NCBI RefSeq assembly: GCF_015999335.1
Contig: NZ_JAEACP010000014.1
Coordinates: 62,001 to 126,000 of the forward strand
Reading direction: 5' to 3'
Source of the DNA: Tabrizicola soli
GTDB taxonomy: Bacteria > Pseudomonadota > Alphaproteobacteria > Rhodobacterales > Rhodobacteraceae
Length of the DNA: 64,000 nt
Shown: piece by piece, positions 10,002-18,934 of the stretch
Position numbering within the stretch: position 1 is the first letter of the stretch
Layout: each line of letters starts with the position of its first letter
Notes under the pieces: model-generated
Databases searched by the model: none
Seen by the model: the letters and a program-made list of their open reading frames with translations, nothing else
Told to the model about the DNA's origin: nothing
Translations under genes and position numbers: made by a program

Positions 10002-11165
10002 TCAGCGCCCCCGCCGGAAGACGTCGCTCATCTGCCCGCGCGGCCGCGACCGGGTCAGCGCCAGCAGCATCCCCATCGTGATCCCCGCCGCAATGACCGA
10101 GGAGCCGCCATAGCTCACGAAGGGCAGCGTCATCCCCTTGGCCGGCAGCAGCCGCACCGCCACGCCCATGTTGATCATCGCCTGCACCCCGAAGATGCAG
10201 GCCAGCCCCGTGCCCGCCAGCCGCGCGAAGGGATCGCGCTCGGCAAGGAGGCGACCCAGCGAGCGGACGACGATGATCCCGTACAGCGCCAGGATCGCCA
10301 GGACCAGGATCAGCCCGTATTCCTCGGCCGCGACCGCGATGATGAAGTCGGTATGCGCGTCGGGCAGCGACCATTTCACCTGGCCCTCGCCGACGCCGAC
10401 GCCGAAGAACCCGCCCTCCTGGATCGCGTTCGCCGCATAGCCCAGTTGCGTGCGCGGATCGACGTCCGGCGACAGGAACCCGTCGATCCGGCGGGCGAAA
10501 TGTTCCGAGGATTCATAGAAGGCCAGCCCGCTCAGCGCCACGATCCCGCCCACGACGACGATCAGCGTCATCGGCGCACCGCCGACGAAATAGATCACCC
10601 CCCAGGCAAAGACGATCAGCGCTGACTGGCCGAAGTCCGGCTGCATCGCCAGGAAGCCCACCACCATCAGCGTCAGCGCGAAGGAGATCGTCTTGCCCGG
10701 CGGTCCGTTCAGATCCTGGCCCGAAGCGATCAGCCAGGCCACCACGGCGACGAAGCCGGGCTTCAGGAACTCGGAGGGCTGGACCGAGGCGAAGCCGAAG
10801 CTGAACCAGCGCACCGCGCCCTTGCCGAAATCGGTGCCCAGCACCGGCAAGAGCATCAGCGCCAGCATCGAAACCGCGAAGCCCAGCACCCCCAGCCGCC
10901 GCACCTGCGCCGGCGACAGCGTCGAGATCGCGATCATCACCGCCAGCGCGACCCCGCCGAAGACGGCCTGGCGCTGGACATAATAGAACGGCTCCAGCCC
11001 GTTGCGCGTCGCCAGCGGCACCGAGGCCGCCAGCCCCAGGAGAAGCCCGATCCCGAACAGGACGAAGACCGAGGTCAGCGTCCATTTGTCGATCGTCCTC
11101 CACCAGCGGGGAATGACCGGCTCCGATACCCGAACGGGATTGGAGCCATAGACCATCTCAGTCAT
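10002..11165 (-). CDS. ftsW: Lipid II polymerase FtsW (SEDS family)
   Basis: FtsW is the polytopic septal peptidoglycan glycosyltransferase of the SEDS family. The 387-residue protein has about ten hydrophobic segments and the family signatures KGAVRWFSFGF, PSEFLKPGFV and a C-terminal LPFVSYGGSSVIA. The ATG at 11165 (MTEMVYGSN) is preferred over 11198. It is the first visible gene of the minus-strand dcw block; murD, which often sits directly upstream in relatives, is not here. Confidence 0.96.
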   Translation of the reverse strand: MTEMVYGSNPVRVSEPVIPRWWRTIDKWTLTSVFVLFGIGLLLGLAASVPLATRNGLEPFYYVQRQAVFGGVALAVMIAISTLSPAQVRRLGVLGFAVSMLALMLLPVLGTDFGKGAVRWFSFGFASVQPSEFLKPGFVAVVAWLIASGQDLNGPPGKTISFALTLMVVGFLAMQPDFGQSALIVFAWGVIYFVGGAPMTLIVVVGGIVALSGLAFYESSEHFARRIDGFLSPDVDPRTQLGYAANAIQEGGFFGVGVGEGQVKWSLPDAHTDFIIAVAAEEYGLILVLAILALYGIIVVRSLGRLLAERDPFARLAGTGLACIFGVQAMINMGVAVRLLPAKGMTLPFVSYGGSSVIAAGITMGMLLALTRSRPRGQMSDVFRRGR

Positions 11166-11397
11166 GGGAAACCGCCTGCTATGCCTGTTCTGCCTCAAGC
11201 CCGGGTGTGCCCCCGGGTCTTGGCCGGAAGGTTAGCGGCAAATCGTGTTCAAGGCCAGCGGGAATACGGTCTCGCCGCCGTGGCGGACGGCGTGAAAGCG
11301 AGAGGCCGATGCAATTCGCCGGATCGGACGGCTGGGGATTCACCCTTCGTCAACCGGGCGGCCGTCGAGTGCAGCGGACAAACCGGGGGGTTGCGTG

Positions 11398-12000
11398 ATG
11401 CCAGGCATGGATCTGAATTCGCTGAAGCTTACCCGCAAACGGCCGGCATTGATGCTTGCGGTCGGCTCCATCGCCGAGACGACCGGCACCGAGGCCGACC
11501 GCCTCGCGCTGGTCGAACGGCAGCGCGTCGCCGGACGCGCGGAAGCGACCCGCCGCCAGGAGGCCGCGCGCGCCGAACAGGACCGCGCCCGCGCCGGGCA
11601 CGAGGCCGCACGGGTCTCCCAGCGCCAGGCGCGGCAGAAGGTGGTGGACCATCCCGCCAGACCGCCGCGCCGCATGGCGTGCCGACAGCGAGCGAAGATC
11701 TCACCCGCCCAGCCGCAGCCGCGCGGTCTCAGCCATTCGCCAGCCGGTAGTCCGCCGGAGACGACCCCTCGCGGACCAGCCGTCCGTTCGGCAGGTCGTT
11801 GTCGTCCAGCTTCGCCCGGATATCGCCCTCGCTCAGGCCCAGCCGCTCCCAGCGGCCGCGCAGCCGGGCGCGCAACACGGGTTCGGCGACATCGACCATC
11901 GCGGTCAGGTCGAACATCGGCCGCAGCCGGTCCCAGGGGGCCTGGTCCAGCAGCAGATAGTTGCCCTCGACCACGATCACCGCCACCTCGGCCGGGATGA
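11398..12000 (+). CDS. Hypothetical Ala/Arg-rich protein, doubtful
   Basis: An open frame starting at one of two ATGs (11395 or 11398) after a GGGGGG stretch. Its first about 85 codons have the GC-rich third positions of real genes here and predict a charged helical, possibly coiled-coil segment (LVERQRVAGRAEATRRQE and following). Beyond about 11700 the frame becomes Pro/Ser/Arg-rich and runs antisense into the well-supported kinase gene, so the 3' part is probably not coding. It could be a short gene with a frameshift, a decayed remnant, or chance. I do not recognise a family. Confidence 0.25.
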   Translation: MPGMDLNSLKLTRKRPALMLAVGSIAETTGTEADRLALVERQRVAGRAEATRRQEAARAEQDRARAGHEAARVSQRQARQKVVDHPARPPRRMACRQRAKISPAQPQPRGLSHSPAGSPPETTPRGPAVRSAGRCRPASPGYRPRSGPAAPSGRAAGRATRVRRHRPSRSGRTSAAAGPRGPGPAADSCPRPRSPPPRPG

Positions 12001-12364
12001 GCCGCGCGCCGGCCCGGGCGATCTCGAGCTTGCGGTCGAAGACCGGGACCGCCACCTCGGCCTCGTCGCGGGCGCGCAGGCGGGAGAGCGTGTGGCGAAG
12101 CCCGCCCACGTCAAAGGTCTGCGGCGCCCCCTTGCGTGGCCGCAGCCCCGCCGGCACCAGATGCAGGTCGTCGTAATGAAAGCCGTCCATCGGCAGGACC
12201 GCCGCCATCCCGGCGCGGCGGCCGTTCAGCTTGCCCACCAGCTTCTCCGCCAGCGTCGACTTGCCCGAGCCCGGCGCCCCGGCGATCGCCAGGATCACCC
12301 GTCCGCCCGCCGCCCGCGCCTCCAGCACATCGGCGAGCCCCGCCAGATCGATCGCCTGCACCAT
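11729..12364 (-). CDS. Uridine-kinase-like P-loop kinase (FrcK-like)
   Basis: A 211-residue nucleoside/sugar kinase-like protein of the uridine kinase/PanK superfamily. The Walker A motif AGAPGSGKSTLAEKL lies near residues 29-43, followed by the substrate-site segment LPMDGFHYDD and the Walker-B-like VIVVEGNYLLL. Related proteins accompany fructose transport (FrcK) in rhizobia and rhodobacters, but no sugar transporter is adjacent, so the substrate is unknown. The ATG at 12364 is chosen because residues upstream look non-coding. It is divergent from mtnP with 105 bp between. Confidence 0.8.
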   Translation of the reverse strand: MVQAIDLAGLADVLEARAAGGRVILAIAGAPGSGKSTLAEKLVGKLNGRRAGMAAVLPMDGFHYDDLHLVPAGLRPRKGAPQTFDVGGLRHTLSRLRARDEAEVAVPVFDRKLEIARAGARLIPAEVAVIVVEGNYLLLDQAPWDRLRPMFDLTAMVDVAEPVLRARLRGRWERLGLSEGDIRAKLDDNDLPNGRLVREGSSPADYRLANG

Positions 12365-12469
12365 CCACGCCCCTCTTTCGCGAGAGGATGCCGGTCCCCG
12401 GCCCCGCGCGCAAGCCCTTCCCCCTGCCACGGCCCCCGTCTATCCTGCCGCCCGTCACCAGGGGGACCC

Positions 12470-13336
12470 ATGCAGACCATGCTCGGCATCATCGGCGGAT
12501 CCGGCGTCTACCAGATCGACGGGCTGGAATCTGCCGCCTGGACCAGGGTCGCGACGCCCTGGGGCCAGCCTTCGGACGAGATCCTCACCGGCCGGCTCGG
12601 CGGCCTGCCCCTGGCCTTCCTGCCCCGCCACGGGCGCGGCCATGTCCTCGACCCGGCCTCCGTCCCCTACCGCGCCAATATCGACGCGCTGAAGCGGCTG
12701 GGCTGCACCGACATCCTCGCCGTCTCGGCCGTGGGCTCGCTGCGCGAGGATTTCGCGCCCGGCGATTTCGTCCTCGTCGACCAGTTCATCGACCGCAGCA
12801 CCCGCCGCCCGCCCAGCTTCTTCGGCCCCGGCCTCGTCGCCCATGTCAGCCTCGCCGACCCGACCTGCCCCCGCCTCGGCGCACTGGTCGCCCGGGCGGC
12901 GCGGGAGGCGGGCCTGACCCTCCACGCCGGCGCGACCTATCTGTCGATGGAGGGCCCGCAGTTCTCCACCCGCGCCGAAAGCCGGATGTATCGCGCCTGG
13001 GGCGCGGAGGTGATCGGCATGACCGGCATGTCCGAGGCCCGCCTCGCCCGCGAGGCCGAGCTCTGCTATGCCTCGCTCGCCATGGTCACCGATTATGACT
13101 GCTGGCACGAAAGCCACGGCGCGGTCGACGTCGCCGGGGTTGTCGCCGTGGTCCAGGCCAATGCCGCCGCCGCGCGCGGGCTGGTCGCGCGCCTGCCCGC
13201 ACTCCTCGACCCCGACCGCCCGGCCTGCCCGCAGGGCTGCGACCATGCCCTGACCCATGCGCTGATGACCGCCCCCGAACGGCGCGACCCCGGCCTCGTC
13301 GCGAAACTCGACGCCATCGCGGCCCGCCTGCTCTGA
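12470..13336 (+). CDS. mtnP: S-methyl-5'-thioadenosine phosphorylase
   Basis: MtnP cleaves methylthioadenosine with phosphate to adenine and methylthioribose-1-phosphate, recycling the by-product of polyamine synthesis. The 288-residue protein has GIIGGSGVY at the N-terminus, the phosphate-site segment [21 protein letters not shown], and the family signature [17 protein letters not shown] with [12 protein letters not shown] after it. GGGGGA precedes the ATG at 12470. The next gene, apt, consumes the adenine released, 8 bp downstream, so the two form a salvage operon. Confidence 0.96.
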   Translation: MQTMLGIIGGSGVYQIDGLESAAWTRVATPWGQPSDEILTGRLGGLPLAFLPRHGRGHVLDPASVPYRANIDALKRLGCTDILAVSAVGSLREDFAPGDFVLVDQFIDRSTRRPPSFFGPGLVAHVSLADPTCPRLGALVARAAREAGLTLHAGATYLSMEGPQFSTRAESRMYRAWGAEVIGMTGMSEARLAREAELCYASLAMVTDYDCWHESHGAVDVAGVVAVVQANAAAARGLVARLPALLDPDRPACPQGCDHALTHALMTAPERRDPGLVAKLDAIAARLL

Positions 13337-13344
13337 AGGATCCG

Positions 13345-13878
13345 ATGCAGAAGACCGTCAAGGACTACATCCGCACCATCCCCGGCTTCCCGCACGAGGG
13401 GATCCTGTTCCGCGACGTCACCACCCTCTTCGCCGACCCCCAGGGTTTCCGCCTCTGCATCGACCAGCTCGTCGCGCCGCACCGGGCCAGGCGGATCGAC
13501 AGGGTCGCCGGGCTGGAGGCGCGCGGCTTCATCCTGGGCGGTGCTGTGGCCTATCGGCTGGCGACCGGCTTCGTCCCGATCCGCAAGAAGGGCAAGCTTC
13601 CCGGCCGCACCATCGCCCAGCCCTACAAGCTGGAATACGGCGAGGCCGTGATCGAGATCCATGACGACGCCCTGCAACCTGGCGAGAAGGTGCTGCTCGT
13701 CGACGACCTGCTCGCCACCGGCGGCACGGCCGAAGCCGGCATCCGCCTGATCGAGCGGCTCGGGGCCGAGGTGGTGGGCTGCGCCTTCATCGTCGACCTG
13801 CCCGACCTCGGCGGCCGCCGCAGGCTCGAGGCGATGGGGCTGGAGGTCCACGCCCTTTGCGCCTTCGAGGGGCTCTGA
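13345..13878 (+). CDS. apt: Adenine phosphoribosyltransferase
   Basis: Apt converts adenine and PRPP to AMP in the cytoplasm. The 177-residue protein has the expected length, the adenine-binding [14 protein letters not shown] segment, the flexible-loop [16 protein letters not shown] region and the PRPP motif [18 protein letters not shown]. It follows mtnP by 8 bp and probably shares its transcript, so that adenine freed from methylthioadenosine is reclaimed directly. Confidence 0.97.
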   Translation: MQKTVKDYIRTIPGFPHEGILFRDVTTLFADPQGFRLCIDQLVAPHRARRIDRVAGLEARGFILGGAVAYRLATGFVPIRKKGKLPGRTIAQPYKLEYGEAVIEIHDDALQPGEKVLLVDDLLATGGTAEAGIRLIERLGAEVVGCAFIVDLPDLGGRRRLEAMGLEVHALCAFEGL

Positions 13879-13894
13879 AAACCGGGCGCGACCC

Positions 13895-13936
13895 GGAGTT
13901 TCCCGAACTCCGTCACGATTTCCGCCAGGAAATCGT
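13895..13936. repeat. Twin hairpins after apt
   Basis: Two adjacent stem-loops: GGAGTT / AACTCC with a 5-base loop, then ACGATTTCC / GGAAATCGT with a 4-base loop. The layout of two back-to-back hairpins just after a stop codon matches the pair at 7362-7406, though the sequence differs. No clear U-tract follows. A third hairpin lies at about 14063-14095. Confidence 0.65.
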
Positions 13937-14062
13937 CGCGCCGGCCGCTGCAAGGGGCCCGCGTTAACCGTCCTGAAACAGAATCGCCCTAGACCTGTCC
14001 CTGTCGGAGCTACCCACTCCGGCGGCGCTGCTACCCACAGCGCGACCCACACACCCCGAAGC

Positions 14063-14095
14063 ACCCCGTCGCAGGTATCCTCTTGCGGCGGGGTA
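14063..14095. terminator. Possible bidirectional terminator hairpin
   Basis: CCCCGTCGCA and TGCGGCGGGG can pair over a 10-base loop with one wobble, directly between the convergent apt and the FAD-oxidase gene. No T-run is present, so termination strength is uncertain. Confidence 0.4.
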
Positions 14096-14097
14096 AC

Positions 14098-15507
14098 CTA
14101 GTCCAGCACCGCGCCCGGGTTCATGATCCCGCGCGGGTCCAACGCCGCCTTGATCGCCCGCATCGCCGCCAGCATTCCCGGATCGCCATAGCGCGCCAGA
14201 TCGCCCCGCTTCAGCCGCCCCACCCCATGCTCGGCCGCAACCGACCCGCCCAGCGAATGGACCAGGTCATGCACCGCGTCCTTCACCCTTTCGCGCACCG
14301 CCTCGTGCTCGCCCCGGCCGTGTCCCGGCAGCGGAAAGACGTTCCAGTGCAGGTTGCCGTCGCCGAGATGGCCGAAGCAGTTCACCCGGAAGGCGCCGAA
14401 CTCGCGGATCGCCCCGGGCGCGGCCGCGATGAAGCCGGGGATCGCCGACAGGGGCAGCGAGATGTCGTGGCTCGACACCGCCCCGATCCGCCGGTTGCCC
14501 TCGGGGATCAGCTCGCGCAGCTGCCACAGCGCCCGCCCCTGCGCCACCGAACCCGCAATCACCCCGTCCGTCACCAGCCCCCGGCCCGCCGCCGCCTCGT
14601 AAAGCCCCGCCATCGCGGCCTGCGGCTCAAGGCCCTGCGGCAGGCCCAGCTCGACCAGGACCATCCAGTCCGGCACCGGATCGAAGGGCGGGCGGACCGC
14701 AGGAAGGGTCTCGGCCAGGAAGTCGAACCCCGTCCGCCCGATCAGCTCGAAGGCCGAGACCATGCCCGCCAGCCGCTCCTGCGCCAGCGACAGCAGCGTC
14801 AGCGCGGCGGCGGGCGACGGCACCGCCAGAAGCGCCACCACCTCGGCCGCCGGAACCGGGAACAGCCGCAGGCTTGCCGCCGTGATCACCCCCAGCGTCC
14901 CCTCCGAGCCGATCAGGAGATCGCGCAGGTCATAGCCCGCATTGTCCTTGCGCAGCCGCGCCAGCCCGTTGAATAGCGTCCCGTCCGGCAGCACCGCCTC
15001 CAGCCCCAGGCAAAGCTCGCGCGTGTTGCCATAGCGCAGCACATGCACCCCCCCGGCATTGGTCGCGAGGTTCCCGCCGATCCGGCAACTGCCCTGGCTC
15101 GCCAGCGTCAGCGGAAAAAGCCGCCCGATCCGCGCCGCCTCGGCCTGCACCTCGGCCAGGATCATCCCCGCCTCGACCACCAGCGCATTCTCCTGCGCGA
15201 AGGCGCCACGCAGCCGGGTCATCCGCTCCAGCGACAGCACGAGCGGCGCGGGACCGCCGGTCATCACCTGCCCGCCGACCAGCCCCGTCCCCCCGCCCCA
15301 GGGCACCACGCCCACCCCGGCCTCGAAGCAGGTCCGCAGCAACGCCGCGACCTCGGCGGTGGTTTCGGGCCGGGCGACGGCGCCCGCCCGGCCCTGCCAG
15401 CGGCCCCTCGGCTCCTCCAGATGGCGCGGCTCGGGCGCGATGATCCGGCCGGGCGGCAGAAGCGCCTCCAGCCGGGCGACAAAGGCGGGATCGCAGGGGT
15501 TCAGCAT
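14098..15507 (-). CDS. FAD-linked D-2-hydroxyacid dehydrogenase
   Basis: A 469-residue flavoprotein of the GlcD/D-lactate/D-2-hydroxyglutarate dehydrogenase family. It has the PCMH FAD-binding domain with VVPWGGGTGLVGGQ and SCRIGGNLATNAGG, and a C-terminal domain with NCFGHLGDGNLHWNVF (metal and substrate site), AEHGVGRLKR and DPRGIMNPGAVL. The most likely reaction is oxidation of a D-2-hydroxyacid, possibly D-2-hydroxyglutarate, passing electrons to an ETF or quinone; the exact substrate cannot be read. AAGGAG precedes the ATG at 15507. Confidence 0.85.
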   Translation of the reverse strand: MLNPCDPAFVARLEALLPPGRIIAPEPRHLEEPRGRWQGRAGAVARPETTAEVAALLRTCFEAGVGVVPWGGGTGLVGGQVMTGGPAPLVLSLERMTRLRGAFAQENALVVEAGMILAEVQAEAARIGRLFPLTLASQGSCRIGGNLATNAGGVHVLRYGNTRELCLGLEAVLPDGTLFNGLARLRKDNAGYDLRDLLIGSEGTLGVITAASLRLFPVPAAEVVALLAVPSPAAALTLLSLAQERLAGMVSAFELIGRTGFDFLAETLPAVRPPFDPVPDWMVLVELGLPQGLEPQAAMAGLYEAAAGRGLVTDGVIAGSVAQGRALWQLRELIPEGNRRIGAVSSHDISLPLSAIPGFIAAAPGAIREFGAFRVNCFGHLGDGNLHWNVFPLPGHGRGEHEAVRERVKDAVHDLVHSLGGSVAAEHGVGRLKRGDLARYGDPGMLAAMRAIKAALDPRGIMNPGAVLD

Positions 15508-15540
15508 CCAGAAGGCTCCTTCCCACAGTCCGGACCGGCA

Positions 15541-16125
15541 TCAGCCCACATCCGTCCGCCCGCGCCGGTCGCCGCGCAGGTTGGCGTAAAGCACATGGTT
15601 GCGCCAGCGGCCGTTGATCTGCAGATAGCTCTGCGCCACGCCCTCGTACTTGAAGCCGCAGCGTTCCAGCACCCCGCGCGAGGCGGCATTCTCCGGCAGG
15701 CAGGCGGCCTCGATCCGGCTCAGGTCCATCCGGGTGAAGGCGTGATGCGTCAGCGCCAGGATCGCCTCGCGCATGTAGCCCTGCCGCACGAAGGCCGCGC
15801 CGATCCAGTAGCCATAGGTCCCGGTCTGCGCCGGCCCCCGGCGGATGTTGTCCAGGGTCAGCGCGCCAAGCAGCTGCTGGTCCTCGCGCCGGATCAGCAG
15901 CATCGGCAGCGCGGTGCCCTGCGCCTCGGCCCGCTGCGCCCAGTAGACCCGGTTGGTGAAGGCCCGCCGCGTCAGGTGGTCATTGGCCCAGACCGGCTCC
16001 CATCTGATCAGGAACTCGGCCGAGGCCTCGCGCAGCGCGGACCATTGCCGCCAGTCGCCATGTTCGGGCAGGCGCAGCGTCATGCGCTCGGTCTCGACCC
16101 GGACGCGGCGCTTCAGCCCCAGCAT
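15541..16125 (-). CDS. GNAT-family N-acetyltransferase (RimJ/RimL-like)
   Basis: A 194-residue acetyltransferase resembling RimJ-type enzymes that acetylate ribosomal protein N-termini. Visible features are LGALTLDNIRRGPAQ, the acetyl-CoA region GYWIGAAFVRQGYMREA, and IEAACLPENAASRGVLERCGF near the C-terminus. The ATG shares one base with the stop of the upstream M16 peptidase gene (TGATG), which implies coupled translation. Target protein unknown. Confidence 0.88.
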   Translation of the reverse strand: MLGLKRRVRVETERMTLRLPEHGDWRQWSALREASAEFLIRWEPVWANDHLTRRAFTNRVYWAQRAEAQGTALPMLLIRREDQQLLGALTLDNIRRGPAQTGTYGYWIGAAFVRQGYMREAILALTHHAFTRMDLSRIEAACLPENAASRGVLERCGFKYEGVAQSYLQINGRWRNHVLYANLRGDRRGRTDVG

Positions 16126-17384
16126 CAGGCGGCGAGCCCCTTCCGGATCGCCTCGATCCCCGGCGCGCCCGCAACCGGCCCGTAGACCGCCAGCGCCGAG
16201 CGTGCCCCGGTCAGCTCGGCGCCATAGGCGCGCACCGCCGCCGTATCCACCGCGTCGATCTTCGCCACCGCCTCGGCCACATCCGGCACCCGGCCCCAGA
16301 TCGAGAGGAGCCGCGCATTGCGTTCCGCCCGGCTGGTCGGGCTTTCCAGCCCCATCAGCAGCCCCGCCCGCAGCTGCGCCCGCGCCCGCGCGACCTCGGC
16401 CTCGGTCATGTCCCCGGCCGCCCGCTTCAGCTCGTCCAGCGTCAGCTGGGTGAGTTCCCCGATCTCGGCCTCCGAGGTTCCGGCATAGATCGTGACCTGC
16501 CCGGTATCCTCATAGGCCGCCGACTGGACATAGATCGAATAGCACAGGCCCCGGTCCTCGCGGATCTTCTGGAACAGGCGGCTGGACATGCCGCCCCCCA
16601 TCGCGGTCGCATAGACCTGCGCGGCATAGACCTTGTCGTCGCGGTAGCCCGGCCCCTCGAAGCTCAGCGCGAAATGCACCTGCTCCAGGTCCTTGACCTC
16701 GCGCCGCTCGCCGCCCTCGAAGCGCGCCGGCTCCATCGCCGACTTGCCCACCGGCTTCAGCCCGCCGAAGATCCGCTCCGCCGCAGCGACGATGGCGTCA
16801 TGCTCCACGCCGCCCGCGGCCGAGAGGATCATCTGGTCCGGGCCGTAATGCGCCCCGGTGAAGGCCTCGAAATCCGCCCTGCGGAAAGTCGAGACCCGCT
16901 CCGCCGGCCCGAGGATGGTGCGGCCGAAGCTCTGGCCGGGATAGCTCACCTCATGCAGCCAGTCGAAGATGATGTCGTCCGGGGTGTCCAGCGCCTGGCC
17001 GATCTCCTGCAGGATCACATGGCGCTCGGTTTCGATATCGGCCTTGCGGAACAGGGGGTTGAGCACGATGTCGGCGATCACGTCCAGCGCCATGACCACG
17101 TCGCCCGAGAGCACCCGGGCGTAATAGGCTGTCATCTCGCGGCTGGTATAGGCGTTGATATAGCCGCCCACATCCTCGATCTCCTCGGCGATCCGCAACG
17201 CGCTGCGGCGGCGCGTCCCCTTGAAGGCCATATGCTCCAGGAAATGCGCGATGCCGTTCTGCTCGGCCGTCTCGTGCCGTCCCCCGGCCTCGACCCAGAG
17301 GCCGACCGAGGCCGATTGCAGCCCCGGCATCGCCTCGGTGACGATGCGAAAGCCGTTGGTCAGGGTATGGAGCTTCTGGGTCAA
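16125..17384 (-). CDS. M16-family zinc metallopeptidase (processing-peptidase-like)
   Basis: A 419-residue single-unit M16 (pitrilysin/mitochondrial processing peptidase-like) protease. The inverted zinc site HFLEH lies in NGIAHFLEHMAFKGT, with a downstream glutamate in the following helix, and a Gly-rich loop MGGGMSSRLFQKIRE sits further on. Likely start is TTG at 17384 (TTG ACC CAG AAG), since the frame upstream reads improbable sequence and no ATG or GTG is suitably placed. It follows thrC by about 150 bp. Confidence 0.85.
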   Translation of the reverse strand: MTQKLHTLTNGFRIVTEAMPGLQSASVGLWVEAGGRHETAEQNGIAHFLEHMAFKGTRRRSALRIAEEIEDVGGYINAYTSREMTAYYARVLSGDVVMALDVIADIVLNPLFRKADIETERHVILQEIGQALDTPDDIIFDWLHEVSYPGQSFGRTILGPAERVSTFRRADFEAFTGAHYGPDQMILSAAGGVEHDAIVAAAERIFGGLKPVGKSAMEPARFEGGERREVKDLEQVHFALSFEGPGYRDDKVYAAQVYATAMGGGMSSRLFQKIREDRGLCYSIYVQSAAYEDTGQVTIYAGTSEAEIGELTQLTLDELKRAAGDMTEAEVARARAQLRAGLLMGLESPTSRAERNARLLSIWGRVPDVAEAVAKIDAVDTAAVRAYGAELTGARSALAVYGPVAGAPGIEAIRKGLAA

Positions 17385-17486
17385 GATGCGGTCCAGTGGT
17401 TCTGTCGGATGGCCCGGTGATACAGCCCCGGCGCGGCTTGGGAAAGGGGCGCGCCCGCACCCTTCCCGGACGACCCCTCCTCGTGC

Positions 17487-17537
17487 GACTTCGTCTTCTC
17501 GTCGGAAAGCGGACCCGCAGCGAGGAGTGACGAAGTC
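17487..17537. repeat. Inverted repeat in the thrC to M16 peptidase gap
   Basis: GACTTCGTC and GACGAAGTC form 9-bp arms separated by about 33 bases just after the thrC stop. It might form a large stem-loop; its role is unknown. Confidence 0.35.
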
Positions 17538-18924
17538 ATCGACGAGCGACCCTCTCGCGCACCAGGGCCTGCAGCGCGCCAAGATCGTTCGGCACCCGCG
17601 TCACCCGCTCGGCCCGCCCGAAGAGGTCCGCCATATGCGGCGGCAGGCCCGGCCGCACGCCCGTGGCACGTTCCACCGCATCGGGGAACTTCGCCGGATG
17701 CGCCGTCGCCAGCGTGATCATCGGGGCAAGGCCGACATGCTCCTCGGCCACCTTCACCCCCACCGCGGAATGCGGGCAGAGCAGCTCTCCAGTCGTCCGG
17801 TAATGCCGCGCGATCACCGCCAGCGTCTCGTCCTCGGAACAGCGGCCAGACGCAAAAGTTCCCCGCAGCATCTCCAGCGCACCCTGGCTGATCCGGAAGC
17901 CCCCGGCCTTCAGCTCGCCCATCAGCGCCGCCACCGCCGCGCCGTCGCGGCCATAGGCATCGAACAGCGCGCGTTCGAAGTTCGACGAGACCTGGATGTC
18001 CATCGAAGGGCTGATCGAGGGCCGGACCCCGTCCGTCCGGTACTCGCCCAGGCGCAGCGCCCGGTCGAGGATGTCGTTCTGGTTCGTCGCGATCACCAGC
18101 CGGTCGATCGGCAACCCCATCCGCCGGGCGATATAGCCCGCGAAGATGTCGCCGAAATTCCCCGTTGGCACGGTGAAGCCGACCGCCCGGTGCGGCGCGC
18201 CAAGCGCCGTGGCGGCGTAGAAGTAATACACCACCTGCGCCAGCACCCGCGCCCAGTTGATGCTGTTCACCCCTGCCAGCCGCACCCCGTCGCGGAAGGC
18301 GAAGTCGTTGAACATGTCCTTCACCCGCGCCTGGGCGTCGTCGAAATCGCCGTCGATGGCCAAAGCATGGACATTCGCCTCGGAGGGCGTGGTCATCTGC
18401 CGCCGCTGCACCTCGCTGACTCGACCATGCGGGAACAGGATGAACACATCCACATTGGCCAGCCCCCGGAACGCCTCCATCGCCGCCGAGCCGGTGTCTC
18501 CGCTCGTCGCGCCGACGATGGTGATCCGCTCCCCGGTCCGGGCCAGCGCCGCCTGCATCATCTGCCCGATCAGCTGCATGGCGAAGTCCTTGAAGGCCAG
18601 CGTCGGCCCGTGGAACAGCTCCAGCAGGAAATGGTTCGACCCGAGCTGCACCAAGGGCGCCCGGGCCGCGTGGTGGAAACCCTCATAGGCCTTTGCGATC
18701 AGCCCCCGGAACTCGTCGTCGGTGAAGAACCCGCCCAGATAGGGCCGCATCACCTTGAACGCGACCTCCTCATACGGGGCCCCCGCCAGCGCCGCGATCT
18801 CGGCATGGCTGAACTCCGGCACGGTTTCGGGAACGTAAAGCCCGCCGTCCCGCGCCAGCCCGGTCATCATCGCCTCGCCGAAGCCGAGGACGGGAGCGGT
18901 GCCGCGAGTCGAGATGTAGCGCAT
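17536..18924 (-). CDS. thrC: Threonine synthase
   Basis: ThrC converts O-phospho-L-homoserine to threonine with PLP. The 462-residue protein has an N-terminal MRYISTRGTAPVLGF, the PLP-lysine segment TLAFKDFAMQLIGQM and the phosphate loop VGATSGDTGSAA, followed by PTGNFGDIFAGY. Its length matches the longer class of bacterial and fungal threonine synthases. It lies downstream of SURF1 by 10 bp, so it is co-transcribed with the end of the cytochrome oxidase cluster, an arrangement I associate with rhodobacters. Confidence 0.96.
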   Translation of the reverse strand: MRYISTRGTAPVLGFGEAMMTGLARDGGLYVPETVPEFSHAEIAALAGAPYEEVAFKVMRPYLGGFFTDDEFRGLIAKAYEGFHHAARAPLVQLGSNHFLLELFHGPTLAFKDFAMQLIGQMMQAALARTGERITIVGATSGDTGSAAMEAFRGLANVDVFILFPHGRVSEVQRRQMTTPSEANVHALAIDGDFDDAQARVKDMFNDFAFRDGVRLAGVNSINWARVLAQVVYYFYAATALGAPHRAVGFTVPTGNFGDIFAGYIARRMGLPIDRLVIATNQNDILDRALRLGEYRTDGVRPSISPSMDIQVSSNFERALFDAYGRDGAAVAALMGELKAGGFRISQGALEMLRGTFASGRCSEDETLAVIARHYRTTGELLCPHSAVGVKVAEEHVGLAPMITLATAHPAKFPDAVERATGVRPGLPPHMADLFGRAERVTRVPNDLGALQALVRERVARR

Positions 18925-18934
18925 GATCTTGCCT

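Noticed and set aside
9910-10374. A 154-codon minus-strand frame between murG and ftsW
   Set aside because: It overlaps ftsW in another frame and has no family features; the real spacer holds a repeat.
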